The notes under the pieces: model-generated | Databases searched by the model: none | Seen by the model: the letters and a program-made list of their open reading frames with translations, nothing else | Told to the model about the DNA's origin: nothing | In this document: piece after piece, positions 25,046-33,772 of the stretch | Layout of the letters: each line of letters begins with the position of its first letter | Numbering within the stretch: the stretch's first letter is position 1 | Made by a program: the position numbers and the translations under genes | Origin: Aporrectodea caliginosa | Lineage: Eukaryota; Annelida; Clitellata; Crassiclitellata; Lumbricidae | Length of the DNA: 64,000 nucleotides | Direction: 5' to 3' | Assembly: GCA_020284085.1 (NCBI GenBank) | Contig: JACEVL010000099.1 | Span: 75,001 to 139,000, forward strand

Positions 25046-25082
25046 CTCACACAAACACACAAGCACGCACACCTACACACAC

Positions 25083-25138
<56 letters not shown>

Positions 25139-25160
25139 GCACGCCTATATACACACCTAC
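24950..25160. repeat. (CA)n microsatellite
   Basis: Long ACACAC runs with CTAC, AAGC and ATAT interruptions. Confidence 0.95.
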
Positions 25161-25589
25161 ACACAGAGTATATATTCCTTCACGTAGCTATGTATGTATA
25201 TATTGTTTGCTTGAAAGTCGTATTTGTGAAGCATTGTGTGGAAATTTGTGAAAGCTGTCAGGTGAAATCAATATATTGGCATTAATTGAATCTCAAAGCT
25301 TTCTCTATCGACGCGGTCTGCTGTCATGGCATAACAATGCAACCACCTTTTAACAACAACAACAACGATAGAAAACGACAACAATAACATCAGCTACAAC
25401 AATGACAGCAACGTTATCCATTGGGCGATGGTGTTTGATATACTGAGATTGAAAAGAAATGTCTTTGGTGCATGGTGGGTCAGTGATTGCGGATTATGGT
25501 GGTTGCTGGTGACAGAGCTGGGTTATGTTGTTAGGTGGTGGTGGGCGTATGTGATGGTGGGTGAGAGTCAAAATATGAACATACAATCC

Positions 25590-26065
25590 CTGTGCCTAAA
25601 TATTTGCACTGGCTTCCTGTTCAGCAAAGAATCTATTTGAAATTGGGGCTCATAGGTTAAAACATTGAAAACTGGCCAAGCGCAATACTTTAAAATCAGA
25701 TCTCATGTCCTAGACTTGCCATTATTCAACAAGGTACCCGATTGTCCTCTGGTGATATCTAAAACGGAAACTGTTCTGGGTGAAGGAACTTTCGGTTGTT
25801 GCACCTATAGATTTTGAAACTTCTTCCTATATATATCTTTTTGTTCTGCTCAGTTGCTCATGTCTCCTCGTTCCCAACTTAAGACTTAGGTTATTTCAAT
25901 TGCTTATCCATCATTATAGTCTGTCTCTCTGTCTTAAGGACTGATCTTCAGCATCTTCTTAATATTGACCTGATTACGGCTTGATTTTGGCGCGCCATCG
26001 GTTGATCCCTTCTGCATTAGACACCAGTACAATAAAAGCTGCTTATTACCATTACCATTACCATT
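25590..26065 (+). mobile_element. Decayed LINE 3' end, second CR1/L2-like family
   Basis: The + strand translation contains LHWLPVQQRIYLKLG near 25600, a hallmark near the end of CR1/L2 reverse transcriptases. A broken segment follows, with an end segment GCGCCATCGGTTGATCCC and a tail of (ATTACC)n. The related segment GTGCCATCGATTGATGCC at 60906-60923 suggests the same family. Multiple stops show it is dead. Confidence 0.6.
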
Positions 26066-26386
26066 TGAATGGTGGTGGGCGGAATGACTGTATTGTTTAT
26101 GCAACTGTATGCATATATGTATGTTTGCATGTTTCTATGTATGTATGCCTATGTCTATGTAGGGAGAAGGCATACAAACCGAAACACTTTCGATTATTTC
26201 GATATTTCTCACCTCCTGCTAGTCACTGTGGCATTGTTTATATACCAGCCGATGCGGATTTTTTTCTTGTGCATAATCCATATCATTCAAACCGAAACAG
26301 GTGCAGCTAGACCGAAATATCTTTGAAAAACAGTTTTAAGTCGAATTTGCATAAATGCAGGTTGAGAGATACACTACAGAATACAA

Positions 26387-26404
26387 ACCGAAACGCGTTT
26401 CGGT
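26387..26404. repeat. 18-bp perfect palindrome in left arm of the transposon
   Basis: ACCGAAACGCGTTTCGGT reads identically on both strands. Its core CGAAACGCGTTTCG is shared with 27412-27433. Confidence 0.9.
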
Positions 26405-26639
26405 CTACATGCACGGCAGTTAGTACATAAAAATCGACCGAAAGTGTGTGCAGATTGAGTGAAACACCTCATATTAGTAGCCTATACCTGATAATAGGCA
26501 TACTGTCAATAATATGAAAAAGGCAAGAGTTTGACATTTACCCTAAATTTGTAGGCTAGTAAAGTAGTCTGCTTGTAGCCTGGCCTACTTGACTGAAAGT
26601 TTTTTACAGACAGTTTTAGAGTATAATGTATATTTGTCC

Positions 26640-26965
26640 TGCGGTAGTACGGTACACCATTTATTTCTGCACATGACTTGTGATATCTTCTATGGCCCAC
26701 ATGAAACCCAATCTTCGTTTATTTTTAAATCTTCTTTTTGCCCATATTTGAACTTGCAATGATCACACTTCCACTCATCTTTCTTGTCAGCTTTGCTTGA
26801 TTTACTTTTGTGTCAACTGGCTCTTGATTTCTTCTTATTCTTCTCGCTGGTCTGTTTAACTTTCTTCTCTTTAAGCCATCCGATGTTGCTATAACTGTGG
26901 GCTGACCTGCTTGCTCTGATACAGAGAGTCTTCTTCTTTCCACATGTTTAGTTTCATGTCCTTGT
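26640..26965 (-). pseudogene. Possible remnant of a transposase C-terminus with zinc-binding pattern
   Basis: On the - strand one frame reads EWKCDHCKFKYGQKEDL and NEDWVSC. After a frameshift it reads GHRRYHKSCAE. Together these give a CxxC ... W..C ... YH..C pattern like the PHD-like finger ending some pogo-type transposases. A possible splice acceptor (CATTACAG) and Arg/Lys-rich stretch lie upstream. Stops and shifts mean it is not functional. It lies inside the 26161-27910 element and may be what is left of its own transposase. Confidence 0.35.
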
Positions 26966-27033
26966 GAGCTTTGGGCTGTAATGACAAATCCACTGCTGGC
27001 GATGGTGCAGCTCTGCTAGAAGATTTAGGCCCA

Positions 27034-27240
27034 GCCGCCCAGGTGGTGTAGGGGTATGTTCGGTGCCTTGCAGCCGGAGGTTGCAGGTTCGAATCCACCT
27101 CAAGCCGCCGCGTAGGGACCTTGAGCAAGTCCTTCGCGCACAATTGCTCTGCAATATAATTGCTTCTGTGTCGCTGAGGCGTGTGCACTTCTGAGCTTGG
27201 GGCAACCTTAGTACGAAGGGCAACATCAAAGATCAGTTGT
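27034..27240 (+). mobile_element. tRNA-derived SINE, family A, inside the DNA transposon
   Basis: GGTGGTGTAGGGGTATG serves as the A-box region and GGTTCGAATCC is a perfect B box. The segment from GCCTTGCAGCCGGAGG to CAAGTCC is shared with 51125-51345. The downstream half diverges and lacks the terminal hairpin. It lies within the 26161-27910 element, so it inserted after that element. Confidence 0.75.
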
Positions 27241-27411
27241 ATTGCATTGTATAGTATAGATCTATATGTTGCCACCCTACAATTAGTACAAACTTATAGA
27301 AGCGATTGTGAATAAATTGTAACAGACCTACAGTTATTTTAGAGGTTGAAAATAATGATCAAAGCATTTCACATTGAGGTGCAGGCCTCAGTAGTAAATA
27401 GTAATGCACCT

Positions 27412-27433
27412 AGAGCGAAACGCGTTTCGCTCT
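27412..27433. repeat. 22-bp perfect palindrome in right arm of the transposon
   Basis: The centre is CGAAACGCGTTTCG, flanked by AGAG and CTCT. It mirrors the position of the 18-bp palindrome in the left arm. Confidence 0.9.
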
Positions 27434-27914
27434 GTCGTACACATGTTTCTCTCAACCTGCAACGACCCGTTTCGCTATAAAAGCATGCTGCATGGAGAGC
27501 GAAACAGGCGGATTTTTCGAGTATTTTAAATTGTCTGTAATCGGTCATACTAAACTGCGTTTATTAATGTACAGCAATTGATCTGCATTATTTGCTAGCA
27601 GTGAAAATACTTGCTAAGTCGATAAGATAATGATTCCCGATACAAAAGTTGGGCGTGCTGCACCGTCAGATCCGTAGCTAGTACCAAGAAAATATGACAA
27701 GTAATCCCACGACAGGTCTGAGAAAACTGTTTATATCGAGTGTAGACTGCTTGACCGCGTTACAAATGAATTTTATCGAGATAGTCTGTTTCCGTAGCTG
27801 TTGAAATAACTTTACGTGATCTTTATTGGACAACTTGAACTCGAACACCCGTTACCTAAAGTTAGGTTGTTTCGGTCTTACTGCTGTTTCGGTTTCTATG
27901 CCTTCTCCCTATGT

Positions 27915-28897
27915 GTGAATTTGATTATTTATATAGCGACTTTCTATGACGTTTCAAGACGCTTTTCTTATGTTGCGGCGCAATATAAATCTTTTCATCA
28001 TGCGACTTCAACCTTTTAGATATATACATAACACATATATACATAATATATATTGAATATAATATGCATATATATATATTGTACATATATATGCGCGTAT
28101 AAGCTGCTGATGCCTATTACCCTGAATTGGTCAGGTTTTCCCGCCCATCCATTGACCAGCTTCAGACCAGGAAACCTGATTCTTGGTAAATAGCGCCAAA
28201 GAGCCTTTGTCTCTACCATTAGCGGCGTAGATCAAAGACCCGATGATTGACAGGTCGTTGATTCATCATTTCGCCATTTCTCATCAAGTATATGTTGTCG
28301 ATCGTCATCATCCTCGGCGTCGTCGTTGTTGACGTTGTCGTCGTCATCATCATCGTCAGCGTCATCGATATCGAAGCTCTCTCGTCAGAGCGTTGGTCTT
28401 TTCTAATTTCGCACCGGGTTTAGATCACAGTGAATTGACACCCTTATAAATTGAAAACCGACGCGCCTGTGCACTTATTGATCGGCACAAATTGTCTGGT
28501 AATGGTGAATGATTGTGACCAACGATTTGTGACCGTCTTGATTAACCTCTGAGACGTTACCTCTGTGAGTGCTCCGTATCCACAGCTCTGCCTCTGTTTG
28601 TGGATGTCACCTTTAGGATAACGTTCCCAATTTGGACTTATTGCTGTAAGTTTCCTGTGAATGGTTTGACTTGATAATTAATTAGTGTTGCCTTTGGTCG
28701 ATGCCACAATTCAATTAGAGTCAGCGCTATTGTGCTGGGACTTCGGTCGAAAGCCATTAAAGGAAAATCTTTGAGTACTTCATCTATAAACTGAGGACTG
28801 CAGTCTGTTATTGGCTGTAGGGTCCTCCTTCGATACCATATTTATGACTGTTTGACTGACTGACTCTCTGGATGGCTCGCTGGATGGCTGGCTCGCC
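27915..28897. other. ROCO intron 3, unassigned part
   Basis: A TATA-rich run (28020-28100) and CGTC/CATC trinucleotides (28300-28370). No ankyrin-like exon was found here or in 29025-29880. Confidence 0.4.
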
Positions 28898-29024
28898 GAC
28901 TGACTGACTGACTGACTGACTGACTGACTGACTGACCGACTGACTGACTGACTGACTGACTGACTGACTGACTGACTGACTGACTGACTGACTGACTGAC
29001 TGACTGACTGACTGACCTACTGAC
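28898..29024. repeat. (CTGA)n microsatellite
   Basis: Nearly pure ACTG units. A second array of the same unit lies at 29880-30067. Confidence 0.95.
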
Positions 29025-29879
29025 TAATTCTACATAAACTTGACATGAACCTCTCCTAAACCAAAGAGAATTTGTAGGCGGTCTGATATCGAACGATAAG
29101 TCACTGTCTGCCCGTATCTGGAATTGAGCAACTAGAAAGGGTCAAGCTCCCTGGTGTCATCCTTAAGGGTAATTTTCTTTGTCAAACCACGTTAACTATG
29201 TTCTTAATCTCATTAACCAACGATCCTTCTCAAACAAGTAATAAATCATTGCCTATATATGTATATCTCGAAGGTGAACGTCATTTCTGAAGCGATCAAT
29301 CTATCAAGAATAGCTATATATGCGCTATACATGTACCAGGTATCTGCTTTTGCTGGATGTCTTGCCTCGCCTGACGCTGTGCGTATAAAGCGGCTCTAGA
29401 AAGGCTGACTGACAGGTGACAAATATGTGGCAAAAAATATATTGCAGACGACTTGTTAATGGCTCGGCAGACGGGAAGCGTTTCCAGGAATCTCTGTTCT
29501 CTGTCTCTGCATTCATCGGTTTTTGCCGTCGTTCAGTGAGGACATGTATTCCTTCCGCACGAGCGGACATACTTTCATGTTACCTGTTCTTGAATCGAAA
29601 CTGTATAAAGGAGATTTGTGAATCAAAGTATCGTTACTTTCATTTCATTGTGCGTGTATATTATGTCTATATTACCTGTTCCTGGTATACTATTTCAAAC
29701 ATGTATGTAGTAGTTGTATACAAAATACCGGTAATGCATATATAAAATGTGCACCTGACGGATGCGAATAAAGGCTATACTTCCTTCCTTACGCTCTTTG
29801 AGTGACTGACTTACTTACTTACCTAGTAACTTACTGACTTACTACTGTCTGATTGACTATCTGGCTGACCCGCCAACAG

Positions 29880-30067
29880 ACCAACTGACTGACTGACTGA
29901 CTGACTGACTGATTGACTGACTGACTGATTGACTGACTGACTGATTAACTGACTGATTGACTGACTGATTGACTGATTGATTGACTGATTGACTGATTGA
30001 CTGACTGACTGACTGACTGACTGACTGACTGACTGACTGACTGACTGACTGACTGACTGACTGACTG
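29880..30067. repeat. (CTGA)n microsatellite
   Basis: CTGA with ATTGA variants in the middle. It ends about 145 bases before ROCO exon 4. Confidence 0.95.
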
Positions 30068-30211
30068 AACTGTAAACCCTTCACTCTTCAGGCAGCTAAA
30101 TTGGTGTTTGATTTCAATTTAGCCAAATATTCCTTCAAGCATTATATCCTCACAGCTTCAGTATTGCAAGGTCCGTGAATCTAAGACTGGCGTGTTCTGT
30201 TTTGATTTCAG

Positions 30212-33200
30212 ATGTTACCCGAGTGTTGTACGATCGACGACATCTACAAGCAGCCGGCCGACTCGGACAGCACTCTGACGAAGCGCCGGAGTTTCGGGGA
30301 CCAGTACATGTTGTTCGTGCGCCAGAACACGACCGAGTACATGGAGAACAACTTCCCGCCTGGCCTCGAGGTCATCCGCGACATGGTCATCGTCCAGGAC
30401 GAGCGACTGCCGCCCCTCTCGCACCTGCTCCGTCGGATCGATCTGTCGACTCTAACGACTCTGTACATCGTCGACTGTCGTCTGCAGATTGATGACGACG
30501 ACGACCTGTTTGCGTCGCTGTCTCTGCGGACCCTGGTGCTGTCCCACACCCACCTGTCTAGACTTCCGCGTGGCCTGTTCGACAGCCCGACGCTCGAGGT
30601 TCTCAAGGTCGATCGCAACAACCTGGAGGAAATTCCGGTGGAGCTCGGCCAGCTGTCGAACCTACGGACATTCTGCTGTGATAGGCAGCGGCCGCGGCTA
30701 CGGACCCTGCCGCACACGATCAGCCGACTCGATAAACTTCAGGTGCTTTCCTTCAGCAATAATCGCATTGACAATATAGCCTGGGTCGTAACGCTGCCCA
30801 ACCTGCGCGTGCTCAGGTGCGATCGTAACAGCATCGGCCGTCTGCCCAGTCAGATGGTCAACCTCCGCGAGCTGACCACACTGGACGTCAGTCACAACCG
30901 ACTGGAGTACATCCCCGCGTCGTTCGTCGACCTCCTGTCGAGACTCTACTTCTTCGAGTACTTCAACCTGACGCTGAGGCCGAAGCACGTCCGGCGCGAC
31001 CGAGCCCAGCTGCTCGCCCATCTCGAAATGGAGAACTTCCTGTCGCACAGCGCCGGCCGGAAGAACGTCCGCGACATCACGGTGGCAGTCGTCGGCGAGA
31101 TGCATTCTGGAAAGACGACGCTCGTCGAAGCGCTGAAGGACGAGAAAGGCCTATGCAAGCAGGACATACGCAACCAGTCGACGTTCGAGATTCACCAGTT
31201 CGACATGCGCAGCAACGAATCTTCCTGTCACGTCAGCACGCTCGTGCTGGCCAACGACATCCTGGACAACTTCACGCGTAACATACACGTTGACCTCTAC
31301 CTGCTGACCGTTGACCTCACGTCCCTGGAACTCCACAACGGATCGCAACACCTGTTCGCTCGTCACGTGTCCCGACTGCAGATGTGGCTGCAGGCTCTCT
31401 ACGAAATGGCCGCCGATACGCCCGTGCTACTCGTAGGCACGCACGCCGAGCTCGTCAAGTCCATGTCCTTCAGCGATATCTGGCACATCCTCGAGAGTCT
31501 ACTCGACCAGTCGCGGCTACACCATATCAAACGCTACGCCGACAGCCGCTGTCAGAACTGCCTCCTCTGCTGCCCGAAGAGCCTCGCCGTCAGGCACATG
31601 GTGACCAAGTCGCGCTCGGGCAGCGCCGGCTTCGTCGACCTGTCGTTCCCGCACTGCGAGCCCGTGATGAACGGACACGTCTCGTCGACCGACTCGGCCC
31701 CCTCGGGGAAGTACCGGTTCCCGCACGTCGTCGGCTACTACGAGACGGACTCGCGAAAACACTTCCCGAAGGACGCAAAGAAGGTGAACATGAGCATCGA
31801 GCAGCTGAAGAGCGCCATCATCCGACTGACGCAGGGGTCGATGAACGACGGCATTCCGAGCAACTGGCTGGCCTTCACCCGCCACGTGGCGACGATCAAG
31901 GAACAGGCCCCAGGTATACCGTGCATCCCCTACGAGGAGGTGGTGTCGATCGCGCGCAGCTTCGACATCTCGCACACGCAGGTAACGCTCATGCTTCAGT
32001 ATTTCCACCAGAGAGGAAACCTCGTCTACTTCCCGAACGACGACGTCCTGTCGCGACTCGTCGTCATCAACCCCACCTGGTTCATCCAGATGATCAGTCG
32101 GACCCTCGACTGCTTCGAACGCAGCAGGAACGACGCCGCGCACATCCTTCAGTGCCTCTCCGATAAGGAGCTCGACCGACAGCTCCTGAAGACGGCCGGG
32201 GCTTCGTCCCCCGTCTCCAGCGCCCACTGGATGCTAGCCGCCCTCCAGCGGCTCGACCTCTGTCTCCCGATTGCCGAAACACCCACCGGTGACAAGATCT
32301 TCGTGTTTCCCAATCTGCTGGAGACTGGTTCGCCGAGCCAGGACGTCTGGCCGGACGTTCCGGAGTGGGACGAAAAGCAGATAACGTGCGACTTCCGTAT
32401 CCGGGCGTTTAAGCCGAGCCAGTTCATGGAGTTCATCATGCGTGTCAACCGCGAGGGCCGGCGCTTCCTGGAGATCGTTCCGGACCCCATTCCCGTCCTC
32501 CTCTCGCACCACATCGTCTTCTTCACGGGCATCGACCTCGGCGGCTGCGAAGACTGCTGCAACATCCGACGACGCCTGCGAACGAACCGGAAGTACGACG
32601 ACGAATTCGACCTCATGGACGACGTTATGCACAAGGTCCACATCATGCTGCACAACGGAATGGACGCCGTCCGGATCCAGGTCCGCGGCGTCAGTCCGTG
32701 CTGTACGATGAAGGCCGTTCTCAACTTCCTCGAACTGTACCTCGACGACATCCCCGACGAGTACGGGTCCGAATCGTCTGGCGCCGCCTCTGACCGGGCC
32801 AGTCTCAGCTCCCAGGCGGCCAGCGCCGTCAGCGCCAGCTGTAGCTCCGACTCTCGCGGGACCGGCGGTGGCGGCAGCTCCTCTCATGGTTCGGCGATAG
32901 ACGACGATGACGAGCGACAGTTCTTCCTGCTGTGTCCCAAGTGCGTCCTTCTGCGGCATTCGAAGCCGGAACGCATCGTCTACCAGTGCATGACGGCCAA
33001 GCGCAAGGCCATCTGCAGCCGGTGGCACAACCTCGGCAGCTGGACGCGAGCGGTGACCGGTGACTACCGCTGCAGCAACATGGACCTCCATCTCCAGACG
33101 AGCCTGACGACGCTTCCCGAGTACGAGCACCCGCGACTCGTCATGGTTCTGCCGCCGAGCGTCGCCGTCTCCAACAAGGAGTGGTACATGTTCTCGCGGA

Positions 33201-33772
33201 TGAAGTTCCTCGAAGGCTTCGAGGTGCACTTCCTCTGCGAGAACCCGGCCTACTGGCACATGACGGAGAACTCCGGATTCCGGCTGCACCAGTCGCCGCG
33301 CTTCATCAAGAAGGTCGGCAACCAGCTCGTCACCATCCTCGGACTCGCTCTTCCGATGGTCCAGGTCGTTCAAGGGGTCAACGAACACGGCCAGACGTGT
33401 CGTCTGATCGCTCCCGTTGTGGCCGATCTCATCAAGATGTACGACTACCTGCGCAACGTCGACGCACACATCCACGACTCGTACACGTGGCTGACAAAGA
33501 ACAAGGACCGCGTCGTGACGATGTTGACGAAGGTCCTGGCGAACGCCAGCGACGGCCTGCCTGACCTCTACTTCAAGGCCGGCAGCTCAATCAACGCCGA
33601 GATGATCTTCCAGGCGCCGTCGCGCGCCAACCGATTCGAGCTGGCCAAGTTCCTGCGCATCGAGGCCAGTTCCGGACGGTTCGGTCCGCTCCGGCCGCTC
33701 TACGTCGGACGCGAGATACGATGGGTGTGCGACGCCCACTACGAAGAGCTGAGGACTATGCCGTCCAAATAG
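30212..33772 (+). CDS. ROCO gene exon 4: LRR-Roc-COR and C-terminal region (1186 aa, to stop)
   Basis: A single GC-rich exon opens at acceptor TTTGATTTCAG|ATG and ends at TAG 33770-33772. Residues ~75-245 of this exon hold LRRs (e.g. LEVLKVDRNNLEEIP, LTTLDVSHNRLEYIP). Residues ~290-445 are a Roc GTPase with Walker A GEMHSGKT at 295-302 (DNA 31094-31117) and VGTHAE at 408-413 in the place of the guanine-specificity motif. Residues ~549-845 fit COR (VVINPTWFIQMISRTL). A Ser/Gly-rich linker follows at 852-900, then a conserved-looking C-terminal region with CPKC at 908-911 and WYMFSRMKFLEGFEVHFLCE. That end resembles invertebrate ROCO/MFHAS1-like proteins, from memory of the family. There is no kinase after COR. 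Because the exon starts with an in-frame ATG, an internal promoter could make an ankyrin-less form. Confidence 0.92.
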   Translation: MLPECCTIDDIYKQPADSDSTLTKRRSFGDQYMLFVRQNTTEYMENNFPPGLEVIRDMVIVQDERLPPLSHLLRRIDLSTLTTLYIVDCRLQIDDDDDLFASLSLRTLVLSHTHLSRLPRGLFDSPTLEVLKVDRNNLEEIPVELGQLSNLRTFCCDRQRPRLRTLPHTISRLDKLQVLSFSNNRIDNIAWVVTLPNLRVLRCDRNSIGRLPSQMVNLRELTTLDVSHNRLEYIPASFVDLLSRLYFFEYFNLTLRPKHVRRDRAQLLAHLEMENFLSHSAGRKNVRDITVAVVGEMHSGKTTLVEALKDEKGLCKQDIRNQSTFEIHQFDMRSNESSCHVSTLVLANDILDNFTRNIHVDLYLLTVDLTSLELHNGSQHLFARHVSRLQMWLQALYEMAADTPVLLVGTHAELVKSMSFSDIWHILESLLDQSRLHHIKRYADSRCQNCLLCCPKSLAVRHMVTKSRSGSAGFVDLSFPHCEPVMNGHVSSTDSAPSGKYRFPHVVGYYETDSRKHFPKDAKKVNMSIEQLKSAIIRLTQGSMNDGIPSNWLAFTRHVATIKEQAPGIPCIPYEEVVSIARSFDISHTQVTLMLQYFHQRGNLVYFPNDDVLSRLVVINPTWFIQMISRTLDCFERSRNDAAHILQCLSDKELDRQLLKTAGASSPVSSAHWMLAALQRLDLCLPIAETPTGDKIFVFPNLLETGSPSQDVWPDVPEWDEKQITCDFRIRAFKPSQFMEFIMRVNREGRRFLEIVPDPIPVLLSHHIVFFTGIDLGGCEDCCNIRRRLRTNRKYDDEFDLMDDVMHKVHIMLHNGMDAVRIQVRGVSPCCTMKAVLNFLELYLDDIPDEYGSESSGAASDRASLSSQAASAVSASCSSDSRGTGGGGSSSHGSAIDDDDERQFFLLCPKCVLLRHSKPERIVYQCMTAKRKAICSRWHNLGSWTRAVTGDYRCSNMDLHLQTSLTTLPEYEHPRLVMVLPPSVAVSNKEWYMFSRMKFLEGFEVHFLCENPAYWHMTENSGFRLHQSPRFIKKVGNQLVTILGLALPMVQVVQGVNEHGQTCRLIAPVVADLIKMYDYLRNVDAHIHDSYTWLTKNKDRVVTMLTKVLANASDGLPDLYFKAGSSINAEMIFQAPSRANRFELAKFLRIEASSGRFGPLRPLYVGREIRWVCDAHYEELRTMPSK

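Larger units (their letters stand above)
26161..27910. mobile_element. 1750-bp DNA transposon with terminal inverted repeats and ATGT target duplication
   Basis: The left end starts AGGGAGAAGGCATACAAACC and the right end, read inward on the - strand, starts AGGGAGAAGGCATAGAAACC. About 25 of 26 bases match, and the inner GAAACA is also shared. Direct ATGT lies at 26157-26160 and 27911-27914. The arms continue imperfectly inward. TGCAGGTTGAGAGA at 26356-26369 is mirrored at 27448-27461, and each arm carries a perfect palindrome (26387-26404; 27412-27433). The motif CCGAAAC or GCGAAAC recurs in both subterminal regions, as transposase-binding repeats often do. The - strand of 26660-26960 may hold a broken Cys-rich end of a transposase. 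A SINE is inserted at about 27034. The superfamily is not assigned. Confidence 0.75.
7642..33772 (+). other. Gene model: ankyrin-LRR-Roc-COR (ROCO) protein without kinase, 4 coding exons
   Basis: Four exons at 7642-8082, 23451-23561, 24448-24570 and 30212-33772 join with every junction in phase 0 and give a 1411-residue protein. Each intron starts GT and ends AG: GCG|GTGAGT, GACAG|GAG, GAG|GTAGGT, CTAG|ACG, AGG|GTGAGA and TTTCAG|ATG. Domain order is a low-complexity N-terminus, about three ankyrin repeats (residues ~110-220), LRRs (~300-470), Roc GTPase (P-loop 520-527), COR (~775-1065), a Ser/Gly linker and a C-terminal region (~1130-1411). LRRK1 has the same ANK-LRR-Roc-COR order but continues into a kinase. 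MFHAS1-type proteins lack the kinase but also lack ankyrins. The likely role is a GTP-regulated cytoplasmic scaffold, inferred from the family. Intron 1 is 15.4 kb and intron 3 is 5.6 kb. An extra ankyrin exon in intron 3 is possible but I found none. Confidence 0.85.

Noticed and set aside
27034..27110. tRNA gene candidate (perfect B box)
   Set aside because: The acceptor and anticodon arms do not fold well and the downstream body is shared with 51125-51345, so it is a tRNA-derived SINE head.
32234..33475. 413-codon open frame on the - strand opposite ROCO exon 4 (and similar frames at 31517-32227 and, on +, 31384-32166)
   Set aside because: Antisense or out-of-frame shadows of a GC-rich exon. 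No recognisable domains, while the sense frame has clear LRR, P-loop and COR motifs.
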